The position numbers were made by a program, and so were the translations under genes. From Aphelocoma coerulescens (taxonomy: Eukaryota > Chordata > Aves > Passeriformes > Corvidae), in contig NW_027183525.1 of NCBI RefSeq assembly GCF_041296385.1, positions 124,001-188,000 on the forward strand: a stretch of DNA of 64,000 bases, given 5' to 3'. This document shows positions 47,028-60,560 of the stretch, one piece after another. A model generated the notes under the pieces. The model was not told the origin of the DNA and ran no database searches. It saw only the letters and a program-made list of their open reading frames with translations. Within the stretch, counting starts at the first letter, position 1. Each line of letters begins with the position of its first letter.

Positions 47028-49295
47028 CGTCAGCTTCGCCAGCATCCCCACGGTCTGCAGAGCTCCCCGAGCTTCTGTGGTGTCACAGTGGAGGCAGGGT
47101 TGCATCAGGTTCCATAGCATCAGCACGGTCTCCAGGGCTCCCAGAGGTTCTGTGGTGTCACAGTGGAGGCAGGGTTGCATCAGGTTCCATAGCATCACCA
47201 CAGTCTCCAGGGCTCCCTGAGCTTCTGTGGTGTCACAGTGGAGGCAGGGTTGCATCACGTTCCATAGCATCAGCACGGTCTCCAGGGCTCCCAGAGGTTC
47301 TGTGGTGTCACAGAGGAGGCAGGGTTGCATCAGGTTCCATAGCATCACCACGGTCTCCAGGGCTCCAAGAGCTTCTGTGGTGTCACAGAGGAGGCAGGGT
47401 TGCATCAGGTTCAATAGCATCAGCACGGTCTCCAGGGCTCCCCTGAGCTTCTGTGGTGGTGTCACAGAGGAGCCAGGCTTCCTTGTAGTTCCCCAGCATC
47501 ACAAAGGCTCTCCTGGGAGCCACGGGTCACAAAGCACCGTGGGCTCTGTGCAGCCCCGCTGTGTCACAATGGCCGCTGGCTTCCACGAGCCCCCGCAGTG
47601 TCCCAGTGGGCCCCGTGGCTTTAGGAGTGGGTGGCTGGGAGTTGGTGCCAGCGGCTGGGGGAGCAGCAGCAGGGACTGTGTGTGGACAGTGCCATGGCCA
47701 CTTGTGTGGCCACTGGTGTCTCTGTGCCAGGCACAGCCGTGGTGTGTAACACCGGCTCTGGGTCCTTTGGCTGTGCAGGTGGCAGTCACGGCCTGGCGCA
47801 GGGCTGCTCCCGGGGGACAGCCTGGGGCAGGAGGCTGCTGGAGATTCATTCCCCACACTCCTTGTCATGAGGTGCTCAGAGTGATTGGAAAGGCTGTTGG
47901 CAGCAGGCAGTTCTCTGGGTTCAAGCTGTGGAGCTGTCAGCGGGAATGCAAAGGCCAAGCTGGTGAGCCTTTTGTCCTGGTGCCTTTAGTGTGTGAGCAG
48001 TCCCTGGTGCCGTTGTCTTTGGATCCTGAGTGTGGGAGAGGCAAGGCTTAGGATGGTGCGTAGAGCTGAGAAGGAAAGTGCCGAGAGCAGCGTGTGTGCT
48101 GCTGCTTTGAGGGGTGCAGTTGAAGTTGTAGGCAGCAAGAGCTTTCTCAGCTGGCCCTTTTGTGAGCTCTGCTTTTGCCAGATGACTTCCATCTTACCCT
48201 CTTACCATCTTAGCCTCTCATTTTTGCATATCCCAAACCCCCTTCCAAACATCCAGCAGCTGCTTGTAAAGAAGAAGTCCTAGAACAAAAAGCCAGTGCT
48301 GCCTTTCATAGCCCCTTTGCTGTCTATGAAGTAGAGGAAAGAAGCTAGTGAGACGCACTTTCTTTCTCAACTCCATAGAGCGCATCCTTCTCTCAAGGTG
48401 GCAGAGTCCTTGGCGGAAGTGAAGCATCTGCAGCTGCAGTTCAGACTGAGAGATGTGCCAGGACAGGAAACATTTGCTGACCTTCCCTGTTCCCTGTGCA
48501 ACATGATTCTCGCATCCCAGTCACTTTCACATACCTTCGGTATCCCTGAGTCCAAGCAGCTAAAGCTCACAGAGACAGAAGTGTCAGGAAGGAAAACGTT
48601 GCAAAAGCACCCCCTTCTCTTATCAGCATATAAATTGTGCACAACAGGCTGCGGCACCGAACCTTCCTTCTCAGATAGACATGCCATCACACTTTTCACT
48701 CTTGCAGCTCGGTTGAAAAGCTCCAGCAGCTGCTCCCGCAATAGCAAAAGGTTCTAGAAGTGAAAGCCAGTTTGGGGCTGCACCTTCTCCTTGCCGCATG
48801 TAAGCCACACCAAACTCCCTGATGCACTCTGTCCTCCCCTTCTCAAAGGAGTAGACGGTGGCATCAGGACACACCTGTGTCCCAGCAGCTGGGTGCCCAG
48901 CCGGGAGCAGGAGCAGGGCTGGGGCTGCTCCCAAAGTTGCCCCGCCCCAATGCCAGAGCCGGACATATGCTGAGGGGGGGCTGGATCAGGCTTTATTGTC
49001 CAGCTGCATGCCAGGAGTGAGCACAAAATCTACCTGCATTCTCTGCAGCATGCCATCCTGGAGCAGAGCCATTGCCAAAGGAAGCCGTGAGCCCGTGCCA
49101 AGCCAGTGCCGGAGTGGGATCCTAGCAGCACCTGTGGAAGCCGGGAGAGAGGAGCCCACCTGGAGCAGGTTCGTGCAGGATTAATCATCCCGTGGCTTCC
49201 CACCAGGGTCCTGTTGCTTCCAAAAGGCCCCACAGTGTCACTGTGGCCCCTCGGTTCCACCAGGTTCCATAGCGTCACTGTGGTGCCCAGGGTTC
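47028..49295 (+). repeat. Monomer U22 (2268 bp, 5 copies)
   Basis: Minisatellite 47073-47448, copy 3 with ACGTTCC as in U2-U4. C47797 (CCTGGCGCAGG) is private. It has CTTCCTTGTAG and the ACGTTGC allele near 48598, unlike U2-U4 at both sites. AATAAA (minus) at 48992-48997. Confidence 0.95.
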
Positions 49296-51563
49296 CGTCA
49301 GCTTCGCCAGCATCCCCACGGTCTGCAGAGCTCCCCGAGCTTCTGTGGTGTCACAGTGGAGGCAGGGTTGCATCAGGTTCCATAGCATCAGCACGGTCTC
49401 CAGGGCTCCCAGAGGTTCTGTGGTGTCACAGTGGAGGCAGGGTTGCATCAGGTTCCATAGCATCACCACAGTCTCCAGGGCTCCCTGAGCTTCTGTGGTG
49501 TCACAGTGGAGGCAGGGTTGCATCACGTTCCATAGCATCAGCACGGTCTCCAGGGCTCCCAGAGGTTCTGTGGTGTCACAGAGGAGGCAGGGTTGCATCA
49601 GGTTCCATAGCATCACCACGGTCTCCAGGGCTCCAAGAGCTTCTGTGGTGTCACAGAGGAGGCAGGGTTGCATCAGGTTCAATAGCATCAGCACGGTCTC
49701 CAGGGCTCCCCTGAGCTTCTGTGGTGGTGTCACAGAGGAGCCAGGCTTCCTTGTAGTTCCCCAGCATCACAAAGGCTCTCCTGGGAGCCACGGGTCACAA
49801 AGCACCGTGGGCTCTGTGCAGCCCCGCTGTGTCACAATGGCCGCTGGCTTCCACGAGCCCCCGCAGTGTCCCAGTGGGCCCCGTGGCTTTAGGAGTGGGT
49901 GGCTGGGAGTTGGTGCCAGCGGCTGGGGGAGCAGCAGCAGGGACTGTGTGTGGACAGTGCCATGGCCACTTGTGTGGCCACTGGTGTCTCTGTGCCAGGC
50001 ACAGCCGTGGTGTGTAACACCGGCTCTGGGTCCTTTGGCTGTGCAGGTGGCAGTCACGGCCTGGAGCAGGGCTGCTCCCGGGGGACAGCCTGGGGCAGGA
50101 GGCTGCTGGAGATTCATTCCCCACACTCCTTGTCATGAGGTGCTCAGAGTGATTGGAAAGGCTGTTGGCAGCAGGCAGTTCTCTGGGTTCAAGCTGTGGA
50201 GCTGTCAGCGGGAATGCAAAGGCCAAGCTGGTGAGCCTTTTGTCCTGGTGCCTTTAGTGTGTGAGCAGTCCCTGGTGCCGTTGTCTTTGGATCCTGAGTG
50301 TGGGAGAGGCAAGGCTTAGGATGGTGCGTAGAGCTGAGAAGGAAAGTGCCGAGAGCAGCGTGTGTGCTGCTGCTTTGAGGGGTGCAGTTGAAGTTGTAGG
50401 CAGCAAGAGCTTTCTCAGCTGGCCCTTTTGTGAGCTCTGCTTTTGCCAGATGACTTCCATCTTACCCTCTTACCATCTTAGCCTCTCATTTTTGCATATC
50501 CCAAACCCCCTTCCAAACATCCAGCAGCTGCTTGTAAAGAAGAAGTCCTAGAACAAAAAGCCAGTGCTGCCTTTCATAGCCCCTTTGCTGTCTATGAAGT
50601 AGAGGAAAGAAGCTAGTGAGACGCACTTTCTTTCTCAACTCCATAGAGCGCATCCTTCTCTCAAGGTGGCAGAGTCCTTGGCGGAAGTGAAGCATCTGCA
50701 GCTGCAGTTCAGACTGAGAGATGTGCCAGGACAGGAAACATTTGCTGACCTTCCCTGTTCCCTGTGCAACATGATTCTCGCATCCCAGTCACTTTCACAT
50801 ACCTTCGGTATCCCTGAGTCCAAGCAGCTAAAGCTCACAGAGACAGAAGTGTCAGGAAGGAAAACGTTCCAAAAGCACCCCCTTCTCTTATCAGCATATA
50901 AATTGTGCACAACAGGCTGCGGCACCGAACCTTCCTTCTCAGATAGACATGCCATCACACTTTTCACTCTTGCAGCTCGGTTGAAAAGCTCCAGCAGCTG
51001 CTCCCGCAATAGCAAAAGGTTCTAGAAGTGAAAGCCAGTTTGGGGCTGCACCTTCTCCTTGCCGCATGTAAGCCACACCAAACTCCCTGATGCACTCTGT
51101 CCTCCCCTTCTCAAAGGAGTAGACGGTGGCATCAGGACACACCTGTGTCCCAGCAGCTGGGTGCCCAGCCGGGAGCAGGAGCAGGGCTGGGGCTGCTCCC
51201 AAAGTTGCCCCGCCCCAATGCCAGAGCCGGACATATGCTGAGGGGGGGCTGGATCAGGCTTTATTGTCCAGCTGCATGCCAGGAGTGAGCACAAAATCTA
51301 CCTGCATTCTCTGCAGCATGCCATCCTGGAGCAGAGCCATTGCCAAAGGAAGCCGTGAGCCCGTGCCAAGCCAGTGCCGGAGTGGGATCCTAGCAGCACC
51401 TGTGGAAGCCGGGAGAGAGGAGCCCACCTGGAGCAGGTTCGTGCAGGATTAATCATCCCGTGGCTTCCCACCAGGGTCCTGTTGCTTCCAAAAGGCCCCA
51501 CAGTGTCACTGTGGCCCCTCGGTTCCACCAGGTTCCATAGCGTCACTGTGGTGCCCAGGGTTC
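49296..51563 (+). repeat. Monomer U23 (2268 bp, 5 copies), last unit of the period
   Basis: Minisatellite 49341-49716, copy 3 with ACGTTCC. It has CTTCCTTGTAG and the ACGTTCC allele near 50868. If the 51.6-kb period is a true higher-order repeat, the unit just left of this window should carry these markers. AATAAA (minus) at 51260-51265. Confidence 0.95.
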
Positions 51564-53756
51564 CGTCAGCTTCGCCAGCATCCCCACGGTCTGCAGAGCT
51601 CCCCGAGCTTCTGTGGTGTCACAGTGGAGGCAGGGTTGCATCAGGTTCCATAGCATCAGCACGGTCTCCAGGGCTCCCAGAGGTTCTGTGGTGTCACAGT
51701 GGAGGCAGGGTTGCATCAGGTTCCATAGCATCACCACAGTCTCCAGGGCTCCCTGAGCTTCTGTGGTGTCACAGTGGAGGCAGGGTTGCATCAGGTTCCA
51801 TAGCATCAGCACGGTCTCCAGGGCTCCCAGAGGTTCTGTGGTGTCACAGAGGAGGCAGGGTTGCATCAGGTTCAATAGCATCAGCACGGTCTCCAGGGCT
51901 CCCCTGAGCTTCTGTGGTGGTGTCACAGAGGAGCCAGGCTTCCTTGTAGTTCCCCAGCATCACAAAGGCTCTCCTGGGAGCCACGGGTCACAAAGCACCG
52001 TGGGCTCTGTGCAGCCCCGCTGTGTCACAATGGCCGCTGGCTTCCACGAGCCCCCGCAGTGTCCCAGTGGGCCCTGTGGCTTTAGGAGTGGGTGGCTGGG
52101 AGTTGGTGCCAGCGGCTGGGGGAGCAGCAGCAGGGACTGTGTGTGGACAGTGCCATGGCCACTTGTGTGGCCACTGGTGTCTCTGTGCCAGGCACAGCCG
52201 TGGTGTGTAACACCGGCTCTGGGTCCTTTGGCTGTGCAGGTGGCAGTCACGGCCTGGAGCAGGGCTGCTCCCGGGGGACAGCCTGGGGCAGGAGGCTGCT
52301 GGAGATTCATTCCCCACACTCCTTGTCATGAGGTGCTCAGAGTGATTGGAAAGGCTGTTGGCAGCAGGCAGTTCTCTGGGTTCAAGCTGTGGAGCTGTCA
52401 GCGGGAATGCAAAGGCCAAGCTGGTGAGCCTTTTGTCCTGGTGCCTTTAGTGTGTGAGCAGTCCCTGGTGCCGTTGTCTTTGGATCCTGAGTGTGGGAGA
52501 GGCAAGGCTTAGGATGGTGCGTAGAGCTGAGAAGGAAAGTGCCGAGAGCAGCGTGTGTGCTGCTGCTTTGAGGGGTGCAGTTGAAGTTGTAGGCAGCAAG
52601 AGCTTTCTCAGCTGGCCCTTTTGTGAGCTCTGCTTTTGCCAGATGACTTCCATCTTACCCTCTTACCATCTTAGCCTCTCATTTTTGCATATCCCAAACC
52701 CCCTTCCAAACATCCAGCAGCTGCTTGTAAAGAAGAAGTCCTAGAACAAAAAGCCAGTGCTGCCTTTCATAGCCCCTTTGCTGTCTATGAAGTAGAGGAA
52801 AGAAGCTAGTGAGACGCACTTTCTTTCTCAACTCCATAGAGCGCATCCTTCTCTCAAGGTGGCAGAGTCCTTGGCGGAAGTGAAGCATCTGCAGCTGCAG
52901 TTCAGACTGAGAGATGTGCCAGGACAGGAAACATTTGCTGACCTTCCCTGTTCCCTGTGCAACATGATTCTCGCATCCCAGTCACTTTCACATACCTTCG
53001 GTATCCCTGAGTCCAAGCAGCTAAAGCTCACAGAGACAGAAGTGTCAGGAAGGAAAACGTTCCAAAAGCACCCCCTTCTCTTATCAGCATATAAATTGTG
53101 CACAACAGGCTGTGGCACCGAACCTTCCTTCTCAGATAGACATGCCATCACACTTTTCACTCGTGCAGCTCGGTTGAAAAGCTCCAGCAGCTGCTCCCGC
53201 AATAGCAAAAGGTTCTAGAAGTGAAAGCCAGTTTGGGGCTGCACCTTCTCCTTGCCGCATGTAAGCCACACCAAACTCCCTGATGCACTCTGTCCTCCCC
53301 TTCTCAAAGGAGTAGACGGTGGCATCAGGACACACCTGTGTCCCAGCAGCTGGGTGCCCAGCCGGGAGCAGGAGCAGGGCTGGGGCTGCTCCCAAAGTTG
53401 CCCCGCCCCAATGCCAGAGCCGGACATATGCTGAGGGGGGGCTGGATCAGGCTTTATTGTCCAGCTGCATGCCAGGAGTGAGCACAAAATCTACCTGCAT
53501 TCTCTGCAGCATGCCATCCTGGAGCAGAGCCATTGCCAAAGGAAGCCGTGAGCCCGTGCCAAGCCAGTGCCGGAGTGGGATCCTAGCAGCACCTGTGGAA
53601 GCCGGGAGAGAGGAGCCCACCTGGAGCAGGTTCGTGCAGGATTAATCATCCCGTGGCTTCCCACCAGGGTCCTGTTGCTTCCAAAAGGCCCCACAGTGTC
53701 ACTGTGGCCCCTCGGTTCCACCAGGTTCCATAGCGTCACTGTGGTGCCCAGGGTTC
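51564..53756 (+). repeat. Monomer U24 (2193 bp, 4 copies), repeat of U1
   Basis: Minisatellite 51609-51909. It carries both private U1 markers: the GGCCCTGTGG T allele near 52075 and G53163. No difference from U1 was noticed. AATAAA (minus) at 53453-53458. Confidence 0.95.
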
Positions 53757-56024
53757 CGTCAGCTTCGCCAGCATCCCCACGGTCTGCAGAGCTCCCCGAG
53801 CTTCTGTGGTGTCACAGTGGAGGCAGGGTTGCATAAGGTTCCATAGCATCAGCACGGTCTCCAGGGCTCCCAGAGGTTCTGTGGTGTCACAGTGGAGGCA
53901 GGGTTGCATCAGGTTCCATAGCATCACCACAGTCTCCAGGGCTCCCTGAGCTTCTGTGGTGTCACAGTGGAGGCAGGGTTGCATCACGTTCCATAGCATC
54001 AGCACGGTCTCCAGGGCTCCCAGAGGTTCTGTGGTGTCACAGAGGAGGCAGGGTTGCATCAGGTTCCATAGCATCACCACGGTCTCCAGGGCTCCAAGAG
54101 CTTCTGTGGTGTCACAGAGGAGGCAGGGTTGCATCAGGTTCAATAGCATCAGCACGGTCTCCAGGGCTCCCCTGAGCTTCTGTGGTGGTGTCACAGAGGA
54201 GCCAGGCTTCCTCGTAGTTCCCCAGCATCACAAAGGCTCTCCTGGGAGCCACGGGTCACAAAGCACCGTGGGCTCTGTGCAGCCCCGCTGTGTCACAATG
54301 GCCGCTGGCTTCCACGAGCCCCCGCAGTGTCCCAGTGGGCCCCGTGGCTTTAGGAGTGGGTGGCTGGGAGTTGGTGCCAGCGGCTGGGGGAGCAGCAGCA
54401 GGGACTGTGTGTGGACAGTGCCATGGCCACTTGTGTGGCCACTGGTGTCTCTGTGCCAGGCACAGCCGTGGTGTGTAACACCGGCTCTGGGTCCTTTGGC
54501 TGTGCAGGTGGCAGTCACGGCCTGGAGCAGGGCTGCTCCCGGGGGACAGCCTGGGGCAGGAGGCTGCTGGAGATTCATTCCCCACACTCCTTGTCATGAG
54601 GTGCTCAGAGTGATTGGAAAGGCTGTTGGCAGCAGGCAGTTCTCTGGGTTCAAGCTGTGGAGCTGTCAGCGGGAATGCAAAGGCCAAGCTGGTGAGCCTT
54701 TTGTCCTGGTGCCTTTAGTGTGTGAGCAGTCCCTGGTGCCGTTGTCTTTGGATCCTGAGTGTGGGAGAGGCAAGGCTTAGGATGGTGCGTAGAGCTGAGA
54801 AGGAAAGTGCCGAGAGCAGCGTGTGTGCTGCTGCTTTGAGGGGTGCAGTTGAAGTTGTAGGCAGCAAGAGCTTTCTCAGCTGGCCCTTTTGTGAGCTCTG
54901 CTTTTGCCAGATGACTTCCATCTTACCCTCTTACCATCTTAGCCTCTCATTTTTGCATATCCCAAACCCCCTTCCAAACATCCAGCAGCTGCTTGTAAAG
55001 AAGAAGTCCTAGAACAAAAAGCCAGTGCTGCCTTTCATAGCCCCTTTGCTGTCTATGAAGTAGAGGAAAGAAGCTAGTGAGACGCACTTTCTTTCTCAAC
55101 TCCATAGAGCGCATCCTTCTCTCAAGGTGGCAGAGTCCTTGGCGGAAGTGAAGCATCTGCAGCTGCAGTTCAGACTGAGAGATGTGCCAGGACAGGAAAC
55201 ATTTGCTGACCTTCCCTGTTCCCTGTGCAACATGATTCTCGCATCCCAGTCACTTTCACATACCTTCGGTATCCCTGAGTCCAAGCAGCTAAAGCTCACA
55301 GAGACAGAAGTGTCAGGAAGGAAAACGTTCCAAAAGCACCCCCTTCTCTTATCAGCATATAAATTGTGCACAACAGGCTGCGGCACCGAACCTTCCTTCT
55401 CAGATAGACATGCCATCACACTTTTCACTCTTGCAGCTCGGTTGAAAAGCTCCAGCAGCTGCTCCCGCAATAGCAAAAGGTTCTAGAAGTGAAAGCCAGT
55501 TTGGGGCTGCACCTTCTCCTTGCCGCATGTAAGCCACACCAAACTCCCTGATGCACTCTGTCCTCCCCTTCTCAAAGGAGTAGACGGTGGCATCAGGACA
55601 CACCTGTGTCCCAGCAGCTGGGTGCCCAGCCGGGAGCAGGAGCAGGGCTGGGGCTGCTCCCAAAGTTGCCCCGCCCCAATGCCAGAGCCGGACATATGCT
55701 GAGGGGGGGCTGGATCAGGCTTTATTGTCCAGCTGCATGCCAGGAGTGAGCACAAAATCTACCTGCATTCTCTGCAGCATGCCATCCTGGAGCAGAGCCA
55801 TTGCCAAAGGAAGCCGTGAGCCCGTGCCAAGCCAGTGCCGGAGTGGGATCCTAGCAGCACCTGTGGAAGCCGGGAGAGAGGAGCCCACCTGGAGCAGGTT
55901 CGTGCAGGATTAATCATCCCGTGGCTTCCCACCAGGGTCCTGTTGCTTCCAAAAGGCCCCACAGTGTCACTGTGGCCCCTCGGTTCCACCAGGTTCCATA
56001 GCGTCACTGTGGTGCCCAGGGTTC
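53757..56024 (+). repeat. Monomer U25 (2268 bp, 5 copies), repeat of U2
   Basis: Minisatellite 53802-54177. A53835 gives the TAAGG change otherwise private to U2. It also has ACGTTCC in copy 3 and CTTCCTCGTAG. AATAAA (minus) at 55721-55726. Confidence 0.95.
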
Positions 56025-58292
56025 CGTCAGCTTCGCCAGCATCCCCACGGTCTGCAGAGCTCCCCGAGCTTCTGTGGTGTCACAGTGGAGGCAGGGTTGC
56101 ATCAGGTTCCATAGCATCAGCACGGTCTCCAGGGCTCCCAGAGGTTCTGTGGTGTCACAGTGGAGGCAGGGTTGCATCAGGTTCCATAGCATCACCACAG
56201 TCTCCAGGGCTCCCTGAGCTTCTGTGGTGTCACAGTGGAGGCAGGGTTGCATCACGTTCCATAGCATCAGCACGGTCTCCAGGGCTCCCAGAGGTTCTGT
56301 GGTGTCACAGAGGAGGCAGGGTTGCATCAGGTTCCATAGCATCACCACGGTCTCCAGGGCTCCAAGAGCTTCTGTGGTGTCACAGAGGAGGCAGGGTTGC
56401 ATCAGGTTCAATAGCATCAGCACGGTCTCCAGGGCTCCCCTGAGCTTCTGTGGTGGTGTCACAGAGGAGCCAGGCTTCCTCGTAGTTCCCCAGCATCACA
56501 AAGGCTCTCCTGGGAGCCACGGGTCACAAAGCACCGTGGGCTCTGTGCAGCCCCGCTGTGTCACAATGGCCGCTGGCTTCCACGAGCCCCCGCAGTGTCC
56601 CAGTGGGCCCCGTGGCTTTAGGAGTGGGTGGCTGGGAGTTGGTGCCAGCGGCTGGGGGAGCAGCAGCAGGGACTGTGTGTGGACAGTGCCATGGCCACTT
56701 GTGTGGCCACTGGTGTCTCTGTGCCAGGCACAGCCGTGGTGTGTAACACCGGCTCTGGGTCCTTTGGCTGTGCAGGTGGCAGTCACGGCCTGGAGCAGGG
56801 CTGCTCCCGGGGGACAGCCTGGGGCAGGAGGCTGCTGGAGATTCATTCCCCACACTCCTTGTCATGAGGTGCTCAGAGTGATTGGAAAGGCTGTTGGCAG
56901 CAGGCAGTTCTCTGGGTTCAAGCTGTGGAGCTGTCAGCGGGAATGCAAAGGCCAAGCTGGTGAGCCTTTTGTCCTGGTGCCTTTAGTGTGTGAGCAGTCC
57001 CTGGTGCCGTTGTCTTTGGATCCTGAGTGTGGGAGAGGCAAGGCTTAGGATGGTGCGTAGAGCTGAGAAGGAAAGTGCCGAGAGCAGCGTGTGTGCTGCT
57101 GCTTTGAGGGGTGCAGTTGAAGTTGTAGGCAGCAAGAGCTTTCTCAGCTGGCCCTTTTGTGAGCTCTGCTTTTGCCAGATGACTTCCATCTTACCCTCTT
57201 ACCATCTTAGCCTCTCATTTTTGCATATCCCAAACCCCCTTCCAAACATCCAGCAGCTGCTTGTAAAGAAGAAGTCCTAGAACAAAAAGCCAGTGCTGCC
57301 TTTCATAGCCCCTTTGCTGTCTATGAAGTAGAGGAAAGAAGCTAGTGAGACGCACTTTCTTTCTCAACTCCATAGAGCGCATCCTTCTCTCAAGGTGGCA
57401 GAGTCCTTGGCGGAAGTGAAGCATCTGCAGCTGCAGTTCAGACTGAGAGATGTGCCAGGACAGGAAACATTTGCTGACCTTCCCTGTTCCCTGTGCAACA
57501 TGATTCTCGCATCCCAGTCACTTTCACATACCTTCGGTATCCCTGAGTCCAAGCAGCTAAAGCTCACAGAGACAGAAGTGTCAGGAAGGAAAACGTTCCA
57601 AAAGCACCCCCTTCTCTTATCAGCATATAAATTGTGCACAACAGGCTGCGGCACCGAACCTTCCTTCTCAGATAGACATGCCATCACACTTTTCACTCTT
57701 GCAGCTCGGTTGAAAAGCTCCAGCAGCTGCTCCCGCAATAGCAAAAGGTTCTAGAAGTGAAAGCCAGTTTGGGGCTGCACCTTCTCCTTGCCGCATGTAA
57801 GCCACACCAAACTCCCTGATGCACTCTGTCCTCCCCTTCTCAAAGGAGTAGACGGTGGCATCAGGACACACCTGTGTCCCAGCAGCTGGGTGCCCAGCCG
57901 GGAGCAGGAGCAGGGCTGGGGCTGCTCCCAAAGTTGCCCCGCCCCAATGCCAGAGCCGGACATATGCTGAGGGGGGGCTGGATCAGGCTTTATTGTCCAG
58001 CTGCATGCCAGGAGTGAGCACAAAATCTACCTGCATTCTCTGCAGCATGCCATCCTGGAGCAGAGCCATTGCCAAAGGAAGCCGTGAGCCCGTGCCAAGC
58101 CAGTGCCGGAGTGGGATCCTAGCAGCACCTGTGGAAGCCGGGAGAGAGGAGCCCACCTGGAGCAGGTTCGTGCAGGATTAATCATCCCGTGGCTTCCCAC
58201 CAGGGTCCTGTTGCTTCCAAAAGGCCCCACAGTGTCACTGTGGCCCCTCGGTTCCACCAGGTTCCATAGCGTCACTGTGGTGCCCAGGGTTC
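56025..58292 (+). repeat. Monomer U26 (2268 bp, 5 copies), repeat of U3
   Basis: Minisatellite 56070-56445, with the U3/U4 variant set (ACGTTCC in copy 3, CTTCCTCGTAG). AATAAA (minus) at 57989-57994. Confidence 0.95.
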
Positions 58293-60560
58293 CGTCAGCT
58301 TCGCCAGCATCCCCACGGTCTGCAGAGCTCCCCGAGCTTCTGTGGTGTCACAGTGGAGGCAGGGTTGCATCAGGTTCCATAGCATCAGCACGGTCTCCAG
58401 GGCTCCCAGAGGTTCTGTGGTGTCACAGTGGAGGCAGGGTTGCATCAGGTTCCATAGCATCACCACAGTCTCCAGGGCTCCCTGAGCTTCTGTGGTGTCA
58501 CAGTGGAGGCAGGGTTGCATCACGTTCCATAGCATCAGCACGGTCTCCAGGGCTCCCAGAGGTTCTGTGGTGTCACAGAGGAGGCAGGGTTGCATCAGGT
58601 TCCATAGCATCACCACGGTCTCCAGGGCTCCAAGAGCTTCTGTGGTGTCACAGAGGAGGCAGGGTTGCATCAGGTTCAATAGCATCAGCACGGTCTCCAG
58701 GGCTCCCCTGAGCTTCTGTGGTGGTGTCACAGAGGAGCCAGGCTTCCTCGTAGTTCCCCAGCATCACAAAGGCTCTCCTGGGAGCCACGGGTCACAAAGC
58801 ACCGTGGGCTCTGTGCAGCCCCGCTGTGTCACAATGGCCGCTGGCTTCCACGAGCCCCCGCAGTGTCCCAGTGGGCCCCGTGGCTTTAGGAGTGGGTGGC
58901 TGGGAGTTGGTGCCAGCGGCTGGGGGAGCAGCAGCAGGGACTGTGTGTGGACAGTGCCATGGCCACTTGTGTGGCCACTGGTGTCTCTGTGCCAGGCACA
59001 GCCGTGGTGTGTAACACCGGCTCTGGGTCCTTTGGCTGTGCAGGTGGCAGTCACGGCCTGGAGCAGGGCTGCTCCCGGGGGACAGCCTGGGGCAGGAGGC
59101 TGCTGGAGATTCATTCCCCACACTCCTTGTCATGAGGTGCTCAGAGTGATTGGAAAGGCTGTTGGCAGCAGGCAGTTCTCTGGGTTCAAGCTGTGGAGCT
59201 GTCAGCGGGAATGCAAAGGCCAAGCTGGTGAGCCTTTTGTCCTGGTGCCTTTAGTGTGTGAGCAGTCCCTGGTGCCGTTGTCTTTGGATCCTGAGTGTGG
59301 GAGAGGCAAGGCTTAGGATGGTGCGTAGAGCTGAGAAGGAAAGTGCCGAGAGCAGCGTGTGTGCTGCTGCTTTGAGGGGTGCAGTTGAAGTTGTAGGCAG
59401 CAAGAGCTTTCTCAGCTGGCCCTTTTGTGAGCTCTGCTTTTGCCAGATGACTTCCATCTTACCCTCTTACCATCTTAGCCTCTCATTTTTGCATATCCCA
59501 AACCCCCTTCCAAACATCCAGCAGCTGCTTGTAAAGAAGAAGTCCTAGAACAAAAAGCCAGTGCTGCCTTTCATAGCCCCTTTGCTGTCTATGAAGTAGA
59601 GGAAAGAAGCTAGTGAGACGCACTTTCTTTCTCAACTCCATAGAGCGCATCCTTCTCTCAAGGTGGCAGAGTCCTTGGCGGAAGTGAAGCATCTGCAGCT
59701 GCAGTTCAGACTGAGAGATGTGCCAGGACAGGAAACATTTGCTGACCTTCCCTGTTCCCTGTGCAACATGATTCTCGCATCCCAGTCACTTTCACATACC
59801 TTCGGTATCCCTGAGTCCAAGCAGCTAAAGCTCACAGAGACAGAAGTGTCAGGAAGGAAAACGTTCCAAAAGCACCCCCTTCTCTTATCAGCATATAAAT
59901 TGTGCACAACAGGCTGCGGCACCGAACCTTCCTTCTCAGATAGACATGCCATCACACTTTTCACTCTTGCAGCTCGGTTGAAAAGCTCCAGCAGCTGCTC
60001 CCGCAATAGCAAAAGGTTCTAGAAGTGAAAGCCAGTTTGGGGCTGCACCTTCTCCTTGCCGCATGTAAGCCACACCAAACTCCCTGATGCACTCTGTCCT
60101 CCCCTTCTCAAAGGAGTAGACGGTGGCATCAGGACACACCTGTGTCCCAGCAGCTGGGTGCCCAGCCGGGAGCAGGAGCAGGGCTGGGGCTGCTCCCAAA
60201 GTTGCCCCGCCCCAATGCCAGAGCCGGACATATGCTGAGGGGGGGCTGGATCAGGCTTTATTGTCCAGCTGCATGCCAGGAGTGAGCACAAAATCTACCT
60301 GCATTCTCTGCAGCATGCCATCCTGGAGCAGAGCCATTGCCAAAGGAAGCCGTGAGCCCGTGCCAAGCCAGTGCCGGAGTGGGATCCTAGCAGCACCTGT
60401 GGAAGCCGGGAGAGAGGAGCCCACCTGGAGCAGGTTCGTGCAGGATTAATCATCCCGTGGCTTCCCACCAGGGTCCTGTTGCTTCCAAAAGGCCCCACAG
60501 TGTCACTGTGGCCCCTCGGTTCCACCAGGTTCCATAGCGTCACTGTGGTGCCCAGGGTTC
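58293..60560 (+). repeat. Monomer U27 (2268 bp, 5 copies), repeat of U4
   Basis: Minisatellite 58338-58713, with the U3/U4 variant set. It was not distinguishable by eye from U26. AATAAA (minus) at 60257-60262. Confidence 0.95.

Larger units (their letters stand above)
1..51563 (+). repeat. Candidate 23-monomer higher-order repeat, first full period (U1-U23)
   Basis: The lengths of U1 to U23 add up to 51,563 bp. At exactly this offset the array restarts with units carrying the private variants of U1, U2, U3 and so on in the same order. The window holds one full period plus 12.4 kb of the next, so two repeats are the minimum observation. Whether the period recurs further cannot be seen here. 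A single recent duplication of at least 12.4 kb, or an assembly artefact, would look the same. Confidence 0.7.
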
